Source of the DNA: Chloroflexota bacterium
GTDB taxonomy: Bacteria; Chloroflexota; Dehalococcoidia; Lucifugimonadales; Australimonadaceae
Reading direction: 5' to 3'
Assembly (NCBI GenBank): GCA_009838965.1
Contig: VXQP01000045.1
Coordinates: 1-34,036 of the forward strand
DNA length: 34,036 nucleotides
Translations under genes and position numbers: made by a program
Part shown: piece after piece, positions 22,527 to 30,041 of the stretch
How positions within the stretch are numbered: the stretch's first letter is position 1
How the letters are laid out: each line of letters begins with the position of its first letter
Notes under the pieces: generated by a model
The model's input: the letters and a program-made list of their open reading frames with translations, nothing else
Database searches by the model: none
Told to the model about the DNA's origin: nothing

Positions 22527-23648
22527 TTACGTGGACGAGACCGAAGCGGTCTTGAACTTGAAGTCGCGGTCGGTGTAAACCTCCGGCGCCATCTTCGACT
22601 CGAGGCCGCGCTCTGCCAACTGGTTCTCGAAGTACTCGCGGATCCACGGGTCCTCGTCGACGTACTCGATGTTGACGCCCTCGGCGTTGCCCTGCTCGTC
22701 CTCGTCCTTCCCGAGGAACTGGACGGGCGGGTGGAGCGCGAAGTAGCGCGCGGCCTTGAGACCCAGGTTGAAGTGCTGGTGGAAGTACTGGTCCGGCGGA
22801 GTGACGGCGCTGCCTTCGTGCCAGGGGTAGACCTTCTTCTCGCCCCCGTCCTGGGGCCACATGATGGAGTAGCCTTCGCCGCCCGGGATAACGATGAGAC
22901 GCCCGGGACCGTGCCGGTGCGCCTTCTTGTACGTGCCGGGTGGGAATACGGACATGTGCGCCGATATCTCCGAGCCGGGGACGTACATGGCGATGGATGA
23001 CCCGCCTGCGCCTCGGCTGCCTGCCGCGGTGAGCTTGTCCCACGCGAGCAGGTCCGGCCAGAAGTTGCCGCGCCAGACGGTGCCGCCGACGGCGCCCCAC
23101 GCGCTGCCGAAGTCCTTCTCGACGTCCTTGGCCTCGGAGAAGAAGTCCTGGTCTGCGTCGTCCAGGATGCTCTTGTTGACGTGCGGGTTGTTCATGAAGA
23201 ACTCGGGGTCGGGGATGGTGCTCATGGCGATGGGGAGGTAGTTGAAGAACAGGAGCCGCACCGGCGTGTTGCCCATGTTGCGCAACTCGCACCACGAGTT
23301 GCGCGGGATGACGAACACGCTGCGGTCCGACCACTCGAAGTCGCGCTTGGCGTTGCTGATCTCGCCCCAGACGGAGGCGAAGCCCCGGCCTGCGAGGACG
23401 TAGACCATCTCCTCCACACCCAGTTTGAAGGGGTTGAGCGACGCTCCGGCCGGAATCTCCTGCACGCGTGCCTCGGTGACGCCTTCCATGTTGGTGAAGC
23501 GGACGAAGGCCGTGTCGCAGCCTCGAACGTCCCAGTAGGCAAGGTCGAGGGTGCGGAGGTCCTCAACGTAGCAATCGGAGAGCACGGGTACTCCCTTGGC
23601 GGCCTGCTCGTCGAGCCAGTTGTCGTGGGTAAAGTAGCTGCGAACCAT
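22527..23648 (-). CDS. Bicupin protein (gentisate 1,2-dioxygenase-like fold)
   Basis: A 373-residue protein with two cupin barrels. The first (about 55-145: VQEIPAGASLNPFKLGVEEMVYVLAGRG, then VIPRNSWCELRNMGN) lacks the HxH and later His of metal-binding cupins. The second (about 225-310) has AHRHGPGRLIVIPGGEGY and PPDQYFHQHFN, so it keeps an HxH plus a later His and probably binds Fe or Mn. One metal site in a bicupin is the pattern of gentisate/salicylate ring-cleaving enzymes, but those usually have the metal in the N-terminal cupin, so the reaction is open. A GGAGAG ribosome site precedes ATG 23648. It lies between two Rieske oxygenase genes, suggesting action on a hydroxylated product. 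Confidence 0.8.
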   Translation of the reverse strand: MVRSYFTHDNWLDEQAAKGVPVLSDCYVEDLRTLDLAYWDVRGCDTAFVRFTNMEGVTEARVQEIPAGASLNPFKLGVEEMVYVLAGRGFASVWGEISNAKRDFEWSDRSVFVIPRNSWCELRNMGNTPVRLLFFNYLPIAMSTIPDPEFFMNNPHVNKSILDDADQDFFSEAKDVEKDFGSAWGAVGGTVWRGNFWPDLLAWDKLTAAGSRGAGGSSIAMYVPGSEISAHMSVFPPGTYKKAHRHGPGRLIVIPGGEGYSIMWPQDGGEKKVYPWHEGSAVTPPDQYFHQHFNLGLKAARYFALHPPVQFLGKDEDEQGNAEGVNIEYVDEDPWIREYFENQLAERGLESKMAPEVYTDRDFKFKTASVSST

Positions 23649-23700
23649 CGTTGTGCTCTCCTCTCTCTTTTCTGTTCAGACAGGCTGCTTGCGGCAGGCC

Positions 23701-23916
23701 TCAGAGGGCGCGTACCTCGGTCATCGCTTCGTCCAGGAAGACGCCGTAGATGTCGTCCGGGTCGGCCTGTACAGAGTCGCCGGGGCTCTCCGGGCCGAAC
23801 GGCGAGTCGATGATGGTCACAGGCACCGTACCACCGGCGAGCGGGCCGGCGACCTGCGCGGTCGCACCGTTGGCAAGTTCCACCTTGTCGCCTGCTTTCA
23901 ACGTCTCTGCGCCCAT
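23701..23916 (-). CDS. 71-residue protein translationally coupled to Rieske oxygenase 2, unknown function
   Basis: The ATG at 23916 shares its A with the TGA of the Rieske 2 gene (TGATG), and a GGAGGTGG lies just upstream, so the start is well supported. The chain MGAETLKAGDKVELANGATAQV followed by GGTVPVTII looks like a small beta-barrel (SH3/KOW-like) with an acidic tail (ADPDDIYGVFLDEAMTEVRAL). There are no cysteines, membrane segments or signal peptide. I do not recognise the family. Fixed stoichiometric coupling to an oxygenase alpha subunit suggests an accessory or assembly partner, but that is inference. Confidence 0.75.
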   Translation of the reverse strand: MGAETLKAGDKVELANGATAQVAGPLAGGTVPVTIIDSPFGPESPGDSVQADPDDIYGVFLDEAMTEVRAL

Positions 23917-25286
23917 CAGCGAGCCACCTCCTGCGCGATCTCCTTGTTGCGCTCGTCGGCATCCTCGCCGCCCTCGACACCGCGCTGGTTCATGATGGGG
24001 CTGTACTTGCTCGCCATGCCCTGGCGCTCGAACGCGAACGCCTGGCCGCCGCCGAGCTCGGCGCGCTTCGACCAGTGCTCCGTGTCCATGCCGAGGTAGA
24101 CGTTGCGCTCCGGGTCGCGGAACGTGTTGATGGGGTCGCCGCCGTCCTCGACGATGCGTATCTGCTCCTCCAGCATACGGCGGAACATGATGACGCCCTT
24201 GTCCGAGCGCCCGAGGTGCTCGCCCGTGCGGTCGGCGATGAGTCCCTGCGTGATCCACGCGGCAACGTCCTGCGCCGAGTTGGAGTCGAGGATCTCGAAG
24301 CGCACCCGGCCGTCCTCCTTCAGCTGGATGAGCGGTGGATGGAAGAGGGGGATGTCCTCGTCGCGCTGGTCGGGGTCGTCCGGCGATACCTTCGGGTGGC
24401 ACATCACCCACCAGTGGCCGGTGCGGTGGTCGTCCAGCGGCACGCGGATCTGGAACGACGGCCCGACGCCCCGCGCGATGCCGGGGGTGTCGCCCGGGTC
24501 CTTCCAACTGTCGAGTGCGATGCCGCTGCCGCCCTGGCGCAGGAAGTAGGGGAACACGATGGGGTGGCCCTGCGCCCATTCAGGGTCGTCGTAGTCGCCG
24601 CCCTTGACGAGGCGGCGCTTGATGATGCCGAACTCGAACTTGTCGAAGCCGATGCGTACGTTCTCGTACCGCGCGCGCACCTTGTCGCCCTGGCCGTTCA
24701 TGATGGCGACGTAGTTGCCCCACTCGCCGTGCAGCCACTCGGAGTGCACCGGGTCGAGCGAGTTCTCCTGGCACTGCAGCCAATTGCTCGGCAGTTCGGT
24801 GTAGCCGATGTCCCGCACGACGTTGTCGAGCGCGAACACGTCCCAGTTGGGGAGGAGTGGAACGGGAGAGGGGCCTAGGTAGGCGAAGATGAGGCCCGCC
24901 TTGACCTCCAGCGGGTACGCCTTGATGCGCACCTTGTCCTTGAATCGGTTGTCCGGAGCTTCGGTCTCTTCGTAGGGCTGCTCCAGGCATCGCCCGGTCT
25001 CGTCGAACATCCAGCCGTGGTAGGGGCAGCGGATGCCCTCGTCGGTCGGGATGCCGTAGACCATCCCCATTCGCCGGTGGGGACAGTAGTTGTCCACGAG
25101 ACCGAATACGCCCTGCTTGCTCTTGTAGAGGATGAGGTCCTCGCCGAGCAGGCGGATGGGCTTCGTGGAGCGGTCGTTCATCATGGCGACGGCGGCGATG
25201 GGATGCCAGTAGCGGCGCATAAGCTCGCCGGTCGGCGTGCCGGGGCCGACACGGGTCAAGCGGTCGTTCTGTTCAGCGGTCAGCAT
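23916..25286 (-). CDS. Rieske non-haem iron oxygenase, alpha subunit (phthalate dioxygenase-like), paralog 2
   Basis: A 456-residue oxygenase subunit. Rieske ligands are Cys68, His70, Cys87 and His90 (CPHRRMGMVYGIPTDEGIRC then PYHGW); the catalytic iron site is NSLDPVHSEWLH with Asp178, His181 and His186. The N-terminus (LTAEQNDRLTRVGPGTPTGE) and many later blocks match the paralog at 21096, although they differ enough for distinct substrates. A GGGAGGT ribosome site lies seven bases before ATG 25286. A possible -10 (TACACT, 25332-25337) precedes it, making it the first gene of the cluster Rieske 2, 71-aa protein, bicupin, Rieske 1. No ferredoxin or reductase is encoded nearby, so electrons must come from elsewhere. 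Confidence 0.92.
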   Translation of the reverse strand: MLTAEQNDRLTRVGPGTPTGELMRRYWHPIAAVAMMNDRSTKPIRLLGEDLILYKSKQGVFGLVDNYCPHRRMGMVYGIPTDEGIRCPYHGWMFDETGRCLEQPYEETEAPDNRFKDKVRIKAYPLEVKAGLIFAYLGPSPVPLLPNWDVFALDNVVRDIGYTELPSNWLQCQENSLDPVHSEWLHGEWGNYVAIMNGQGDKVRARYENVRIGFDKFEFGIIKRRLVKGGDYDDPEWAQGHPIVFPYFLRQGGSGIALDSWKDPGDTPGIARGVGPSFQIRVPLDDHRTGHWWVMCHPKVSPDDPDQRDEDIPLFHPPLIQLKEDGRVRFEILDSNSAQDVAAWITQGLIADRTGEHLGRSDKGVIMFRRMLEEQIRIVEDGGDPINTFRDPERNVYLGMDTEHWSKRAELGGGQAFAFERQGMASKYSPIMNQRGVEGGEDADERNKEIAQEVAR

Positions 25287-25331
25287 GCATGTACCTCCCT
25301 GCAGCGGACTCGGATAGACGTGCGTGCGCGG

Positions 25332-25337
25332 AGTGTA
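25332..25337 (-). promoter_or_regulatory. Possible -10 element of the Rieske cluster
   Basis: TACACT on the minus strand, 45 bp before ATG 25286, between the tRNA gene and Rieske 2. It gives a leader of about 39 nt with a good ribosome site. No recognisable -35. Confidence 0.35.
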
Positions 25338-25383
25338 GCAGAGAACGGCGAGGCGTGCGCTCTCCAGAGGTGATTGGCGAGGG

Positions 25384-25458
25384 TGGAGCGGGAGACGGGA
25401 CTCGAACCCGCGACATCTTGCTTGGAAGGCAAGAGCTCTACCACTGAGCTACTCCCGC
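25384..25458 (-). tRNA. tRNA-Gly(TCC)
   Basis: Full cloverleaf on the minus strand. The acceptor stem GCGGGAG pairs with CTCCCGC, with D arm TAGCTCAGTGGTAGAGC, anticodon loop CTTCCAA with TCC (complement of 25424-25426), T arm GCGGGTTCGAGTCCCGT, discriminator T and an encoded CCA (25384-25386). The TCC anticodon and U73 discriminator fit glycine. No integrase or repeat of its 3' end is seen, so it does not look like a used attachment site. Confidence 0.97.
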
Positions 25459-25490
25459 TGATGGCCCTCCCATTATAGCGGCGCATCCTG

Positions 25491-26741
25491 CTACGGCGGG
25501 TCCTCGCCTGTTTGCTGCCGCCCTCGCCGTGTCTCCACGCCGAACAGGGTGACGATGAGCGCGGCGGCGACAAGGAAACCGGACACGGTGATGAAGGCCG
25601 TCTGAAAGCCTGCGTTGTCGGCTACGGAGCCGATGACGATGGGACCGAACACTTGGCCTGCGATCATCGAGAGCGACCAGACGCCGAGGAATGCGCCGCG
25701 GCGGTCGTCCGGAGCGAGGTCCATCGCGTAGACCTGGTTCGTACCGGTTGCGAACGCCTCCGCGAACCCGAAGGCCAGCACGGCCAGGAGCGCACTCTCG
25801 AAGTCGGACATACCGGACATCATCCACACGGTGAGCGACGTCGCGAGGAGGGCGAAGATCAGCGTGCGCTTCCGCCCGATGCGGTCGTTAGCAATCCCGG
25901 CAGGGATGGCTGCGCCGAGTGCGAGGATGCCGGAGAACATGAGGAGCGTGCCGACTCGCGCCTCGTCCAGTCCGGCGGCGTTCGCTCCCTGCACCGGGAA
26001 GAACGTGCGGAATACCCCGGTCCCTCCGGTGACAAGGTTGACGGAGAACGTCGCGATGATGAGTACGAGGAAGGCCCGCGACCGGAACATGGCGAGGTTC
26101 AGGCGCTGCAGGATGCCGCCGCGGCTCGTGGGACTCGGAGCGGGTCGCGGCCTCCCACGGGAGTCGCGCACCCAGAGCAGTGTCACGATGATGACCCCCA
26201 CCTTGCATGCCGCGATGAACAGGAATACGTCGCGCAGGTCGCCGGTAACGGCGACGAGCCCTGCCACCAGCGGACCGAGGAGGGTTCCCGCCCGCGAGGA
26301 GGTCTGTCGGAGCGCAACCGCTCTTCCGCGCGTCGCGAGTTGGGTGTAGTCGGCCATCAGCGCGTTGGAGGAAGTCATCCATGCCCCGATGCCCAGGCCT
26401 GCAAGCAGTTCCATGAGGAAGTACTGGAGATATGTAGTCGAGTTGAACTGCCCGATGAGGGCGACGATGTGGATGACCGCGCCGAGGATGACGAACCACT
26501 TCCTGCCGAAGCGGTCAGTGAGGTAGCCGGTGAGCGGGCCGGTGAACGACCGGGGCGCTGCGCTGACGGCGGAGACGAGCGCCACCAACAGGAACGATTC
26601 GCTGAGTTCGTAGGCGAAGAGCGGCCTGACGAGCCATAGCCCGCCGGTGCCGAACCCCCAGAAGAAGAACATCAGGAAGATGGGCAGCGTCCTGGGCGTG
26701 AACAGGTCCATGAACCGTTCGGAGGACGAGGAAGAGCGCAT
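25491..26741 (-). CDS. MFS transporter
   Basis: A 416-residue major facilitator protein with twelve predicted membrane segments in two halves. The loop 2-3 motif A is GYLTDRFGRKWFV and its second-half counterpart is IPAGIANDRIGRKRTL. ALRQTSSRAGTLLGPLVAGL in the fifth helix region resembles drug-efflux-type motif C regions. The direction and substrate are unknown. ATG 26741 is used; ATG 26711 (MDLFTPRTLP) is a plausible alternative, and neither has a ribosome site. TACCAT nine bases before 26741 could be a -10 for a nearly leaderless message. It is divergent from birA with only 44 bp between starts. Confidence 0.9.
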   Translation of the reverse strand: MRSSSSSERFMDLFTPRTLPIFLMFFFWGFGTGGLWLVRPLFAYELSESFLLVALVSAVSAAPRSFTGPLTGYLTDRFGRKWFVILGAVIHIVALIGQFNSTTYLQYFLMELLAGLGIGAWMTSSNALMADYTQLATRGRAVALRQTSSRAGTLLGPLVAGLVAVTGDLRDVFLFIAACKVGVIIVTLLWVRDSRGRPRPAPSPTSRGGILQRLNLAMFRSRAFLVLIIATFSVNLVTGGTGVFRTFFPVQGANAAGLDEARVGTLLMFSGILALGAAIPAGIANDRIGRKRTLIFALLATSLTVWMMSGMSDFESALLAVLAFGFAEAFATGTNQVYAMDLAPDDRRGAFLGVWSLSMIAGQVFGPIVIGSVADNAGFQTAFITVSGFLVAAALIVTLFGVETRRGRQQTGEDPP

Positions 26742-26773
26742 CGCCCGGCGATGGTACTACGTTGGAGCACAGG

Positions 26774-26779
26774 TAGAAT
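26774..26779 (+). promoter_or_regulatory. Possible -10 element of a leaderless promoter for birA
   Basis: TAGAAT ends six bases before ATG 26786. A start of transcription at or beside the ATG is expected, and no Shine-Dalgarno lies in range. Only 44 bp separate this ATG from the divergent MFS start. Confidence 0.45.
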
Positions 26780-26785
26780 CGCAGT

Positions 26786-27541
26786 ATGAGCAGCCAGGAC
26801 GAACAACGCGGCGCCATCGGCGGGCAGGTGATGCGCTTCCAGCGCGTCACGTCAACCATGGACGTGGTGTGGCAACTCGTGGAAGCGGAAGCCCCGCACG
26901 GTATGACCGTGGTCGCGCAGGTGCAGACGGCAGGCCGTGGCCGCTTCTCGCGACGCTGGGTGTCCGGCGAGAACGACTGCCTGCTGACCTCGGTGCTGCT
27001 CCGCCCGCCGGCGGATGCCGCGCCGCTGCTGAGCATCGCGGGCGCGCTCGCGGCGTCGGACGCGGTACGGGCGCTGACGGGGCTGGCGTGTACGTTCAAG
27101 TGGCCGAACGACGTGCTGCTGAACGGCAGGAAGGTCTGTGGCGTGCTGACGGAGGTCCGCGCGGACACGGACGGCAACGTCATCGCTGTGCTCGGCGTCG
27201 GCCTGAACGTGAACCTGCGCCCCGAGGAGCACTCCGACATAGCGGAAGGCGCAGCGAGCCTGGCGTCGGAGATGGGCATCGAGTTCGCGGTTGCCGATGC
27301 GGAGCAGGCGTTCCTTGCCGAGCTGCGTGAACGCTATGCACAGTGCCTCGACGCTCCGCAGGCGCTGATCGGCGACTGGTCGGCACGGCTATCGACCATC
27401 GGCAAAGAGGTCACGGTGCGTCGACAGGACGGTGCAGTGCACGGGATAGCGGAGGGCGTGGACAGCGAGGGGCGCCTGCTCGTGCGCCTCGCATCGGGCG
27501 ACGTTCATGCGCTGCATGCTGGGGAGCTCGCGGCGACCTGA
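26786..27541 (+). CDS. birA: Biotin--[acetyl-CoA-carboxylase] ligase
   Basis: Attaches biotin to carboxylase carrier domains through biotinyl-AMP. The 251-residue chain has the ligase domain from the start: TSTMD, QTAGRGRFSRRWVS (48-60, the GRGRxxRxW nucleotide/biotin loop), KWPNDVLLNGRKVCGVL (105-121, with the Lys116 region) and VLGVGLNVNL. The C-terminal SH3-like domain ends GRLLVRLASGDVHALHAGEL. It lacks the N-terminal winged helix, so it is a group I enzyme that does not act as the bio repressor. It stands between the divergent MFS gene and the his operon, whose promoter begins about 50 bp after the birA stop. Confidence 0.95.
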   Translation: MSSQDEQRGAIGGQVMRFQRVTSTMDVVWQLVEAEAPHGMTVVAQVQTAGRGRFSRRWVSGENDCLLTSVLLRPPADAAPLLSIAGALAASDAVRALTGLACTFKWPNDVLLNGRKVCGVLTEVRADTDGNVIAVLGVGLNVNLRPEEHSDIAEGAASLASEMGIEFAVADAEQAFLAELRERYAQCLDAPQALIGDWSARLSTIGKEVTVRRQDGAVHGIAEGVDSEGRLLVRLASGDVHALHAGELAAT

Positions 27542-27591
27542 CCTGCGAGTAGAGGCACCCGTATCCGGCCTGCACCTCGTTTCGTGTGCGT

Positions 27592-27597
27592 TACAAT
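27592..27597 (+). promoter_or_regulatory. -10 element of the his operon promoter
   Basis: TACAAT, one mismatch from consensus, lies in the 84-bp gap between birA and the his operon. It overlaps the ATG at 27596, so translation from that ATG would not be possible from this promoter; the next in-frame ATG (27626) is about 22 nt after the predicted transcription start. The -35 region is poor. Confidence 0.5.
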
Positions 27598-27625
27598 GAC
27601 GGAACAGTCCCGATTGGCGTATCCC

Positions 27626-29026
27626 ATGAGCAACGCACGAGAGCAATCGCTTGCCCGCCAGCGCGTCGTCGCGGGCAGCCGCATACGCCTGGAACGATTC
27701 CTCCAGCGCAGGGGCTACCAGCCGGTAACGACGCCGATGCTCGAACCGACCGACCTCTTCCTCAAGAAGTCGGGCGGGGAGCTCGCGGCGCGCATGTACT
27801 CGTTCACCGACCCCAGCGGGCGGCGCGTGAGCCTCCGCCCGGAGTTCACGTCGTCGGTCGTGCAGGCGTTCGTGGACGGTGATCTGCCGGGGCCACTGCC
27901 GCAGCGCTGGTGCTACTCCGGCCCGGTGTTCCGCTACGAGAAGGGCGGCGACTCCGGCGAGTTCGAACAGCTCGGCGCGGAGCTGATCGGCGCAGGAAGC
28001 GTCGCGGCTGACGCGGAGATGCTGGCGCTTGCCGTGCAGGGGCTGACCGTGTTGGGCGTTCGAGGCCACCGGCTGCGCATCGGGCACGTCGGCGTCGTGG
28101 CAGCGATGTACGAGGCGCTCGGTCTCTCCGAGCGTTCCAGCATGTTCCTGATGGGGAGCCTCGCCGCGCTGCGCTCCGGTAGCGAATCGCCGGAGGACGT
28201 GCGCGCGAAGGCGGCGCAGCTTGGGCTGCTCGCGCCGGAGGCGAACGAGCACGTCTCACGCATCACGCGGGCGATGGCGCCGGAAGACGCCGCGGAGATG
28301 GTGCGCAGTTTCGTGGGGCAGGGCGTCGCCGGATCGACCGGACAGCGCACGCCCGACGAGATACTGCGACGCTACCTGAAGAAGCTGCGGCTGGCCGACG
28401 AGCCGGGTGCGTTCGAGAAGGGCCTCGCGCTCTGCGGCGAACTCGCCCGGGCGGCAGGGCCCGCGGCACGCGTTCGAGGCAGGCTCACGCGCATCGCGTC
28501 GCGGTTCCGCATCCGCAAGAGCGTTCTTGCCCCGCTGGAAGGTGTGCTTACGGCGCTCGAGCAATACGACCTGCGCGGCGTACCGGTCGTGCTCGATCTG
28601 GGGCTGGCGCGCGGACTCGCCTACTACACCGGGCTGCAGTTCGACATCGAACACCAGCGGATACACGGCACGCACGCGCTTGGCGGCGGCGGACGCTACG
28701 ACGACCTGATCGGGGCCCTCGGCGGAAAGCGTTCCACACCGGCGATAGGGTTCGCCTACGGGCTGGACCACGTGGCGCGCCTGCTCCCGGCGGGGTTCGG
28801 CGATGACGACGTCGACGGCCCGGCGCAGGTGCTGGTGACGGCGCAGGAGACCGCATTCAGCGAGGCCGTGGCCACGGCGGAGCGCCTGCGCGCGCAGGGC
28901 ATCCCCGCGGAACTCGACCTGGAAAGCAAGAGTGACGCCGCGGCTGCGAAGTACGCGAGGCAGCGCGGCATCGAAACGATCATGCGGGTAGGGCAGGACG
29001 GCCGTGTTGCAGAACAGTTCGTCTAA
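27626..29026 (+). CDS. hisZ: HisZ-like ATP phosphoribosyltransferase regulatory subunit (HisRS paralog)
   Basis: A class II aminoacyl-tRNA synthetase-like protein of 466 residues at the head of a his operon. HisRS-type blocks are present: RIRLERFLQRRGYQPVTTPMLEPTD, SLRPEFTSSVVQ, GPVFRYEKGGDSGEFEQLGAELIG, LGLARGLAYYTGLQF and GGGGRYDDLIGALGG, then IGFAYGLDHVARLL where active HisRS has an ER-containing motif 3. This and the operon context favour HisZ over a working synthetase. It is longer than usual HisZ because it keeps about 65 residues of anticodon-binding-like domain (VLVTAQETAFSEAV onward). The start is ATG 27626 (MSNAREQS); upstream ATG 27596 and GTG 27584 are in frame but lie in or before the -10 element. 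The end overlaps hisG by 23 bp. Confidence 0.82.
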   Translation: MSNAREQSLARQRVVAGSRIRLERFLQRRGYQPVTTPMLEPTDLFLKKSGGELAARMYSFTDPSGRRVSLRPEFTSSVVQAFVDGDLPGPLPQRWCYSGPVFRYEKGGDSGEFEQLGAELIGAGSVAADAEMLALAVQGLTVLGVRGHRLRIGHVGVVAAMYEALGLSERSSMFLMGSLAALRSGSESPEDVRAKAAQLGLLAPEANEHVSRITRAMAPEDAAEMVRSFVGQGVAGSTGQRTPDEILRRYLKKLRLADEPGAFEKGLALCGELARAAGPAARVRGRLTRIASRFRIRKSVLAPLEGVLTALEQYDLRGVPVVLDLGLARGLAYYTGLQFDIEHQRIHGTHALGGGGRYDDLIGALGGKRSTPAIGFAYGLDHVARLLPAGFGDDDVDGPAQVLVTAQETAFSEAVATAERLRAQGIPAELDLESKSDAAAAKYARQRGIETIMRVGQDGRVAEQFV

Positions 29027-30041
29027 CGGCCAGGTGCGTGACCGCCTACGCCTTGCCGTCCCGAGCGACGGCGTCATGTACGAAGGCACGCTCGATTTCC
29101 TGAGCGCCAGCGGCATGCGCGTGCGGCGTCCGAACCCGCGCGGCTACACCGGAGAGATGCGCGCACTGCGCGGCGTGGAGATCGTCTTCCAGCGCAACTC
29201 CGACATCACGGCGCGTGTGGAAGAGGGCGATGCTGACCTCGGCCTCGTGGGGTTCGACAACTTCGCGGAGACGCGCATAGACGACGGCGATGCGCTCGTC
29301 GTGATCGAGGCGCTGGGCTACGGTCACTGCGAACTCGTGACGGCAGTGCCGGACTCGTGGGTGGACGTGGAATCGATGGCCGATCTCGCCGACCTTTCCA
29401 TCGATTTCCAGGAGAGCGGGCGCGAGCTGCGCATCGCGACGAAGTACCCGGTGCTCACCCGCCGATTCCTGCACCAGCACGACGTGAACTACTTCACCCT
29501 GAAGCGCCTCTCCGGTGCGGTGGAACCCACGCCGGCCATCGGCTACGCGGACTTCATCGTCGACCTCACGGCGAGCGGTCAGACGCTGAGCGAGAACCAC
29601 CTGAAGCGCGTTGCGGACGGCACCGTGCTCGAATCGGAAGGCGCACTCATCGCGAACCGCCGGATGCTGCGCGAACACCCCGAACGCCTGGAGACGGCAC
29701 GCGAGATCATCGAGCGCATCGAGGCGAGCCAGTCGGCGTCGACCTACTCGCGTCTCACGGCAAACATCGAAGGCGAGAGCGAGCAGGCCGTGGCCGCGAA
29801 AGTGCTGGAGCTGCCCGAAGCGAGCGGCATCAGCGGCCCGACGATATCGCCGGTCTACTCGCGCGACGGGCGGCAGGTCTACTCGATAACCGTGTCCATC
29901 CCCAAGCGCGACCTGACGGCGGCGGTGGACCACCTGCGCAGCATCGGCGGAGCATCGGTGAGCGTGTCGGACGCCGTATACCTCTTCCGCGAGGAGAGCA
30001 ACATCTACGCACGACTGCTCGACGCGCTGGGACTATCGTGA
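29004..30041 (+). CDS. hisG: ATP phosphoribosyltransferase, long form
   Basis: First enzyme of histidine synthesis: joins ATP and PRPP to phosphoribosyl-ATP. The catalytic part starts LRLAVPSDGVMYEGTLDFL and includes DITARVEEGDADLGLVGFDNF, RIATKYPVLTRRF and the PRPP-loop-like region GYADFIVDLTASGQTLSENHL. At 345 residues it has the C-terminal regulatory (ACT/PII-like) domain (SGPTISPVYSRDGRQVYSITVSIP to LFREESN), so it is the HisG-L type that normally works without HisZ. A GTG start at 29004 has AGGA five bases upstream and overlaps the hisZ end; GTG 29034 is an alternative. The stop overlaps hisD (TGATG). Confidence 0.93.
   Translation: MLQNSSSNGQVRDRLRLAVPSDGVMYEGTLDFLSASGMRVRRPNPRGYTGEMRALRGVEIVFQRNSDITARVEEGDADLGLVGFDNFAETRIDDGDALVVIEALGYGHCELVTAVPDSWVDVESMADLADLSIDFQESGRELRIATKYPVLTRRFLHQHDVNYFTLKRLSGAVEPTPAIGYADFIVDLTASGQTLSENHLKRVADGTVLESEGALIANRRMLREHPERLETAREIIERIEASQSASTYSRLTANIEGESEQAVAAKVLELPEASGISGPTISPVYSRDGRQVYSITVSIPKRDLTAAVDHLRSIGGASVSVSDAVYLFREESNIYARLLDALGLS

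Noticed and set aside
21096..25286. Recent tandem duplication of the Rieske genes
   Set aside because: The two proteins share architecture and motifs but differ at many positions and in length, so the duplication is old.
25384..25458. tRNA-Gly as an integration site of a mobile element
   Set aside because: No integrase, no direct repeat of the tRNA 3' end, and the flanking genes have the same base composition as the rest.
27584..27625. GTG 27584 or ATG 27596 as the hisZ start
   Set aside because: Both lie before or within the TACAAT -10 element; ATG 27626 fits a transcript starting near 27604, although a more distal promoter would reopen the choice.
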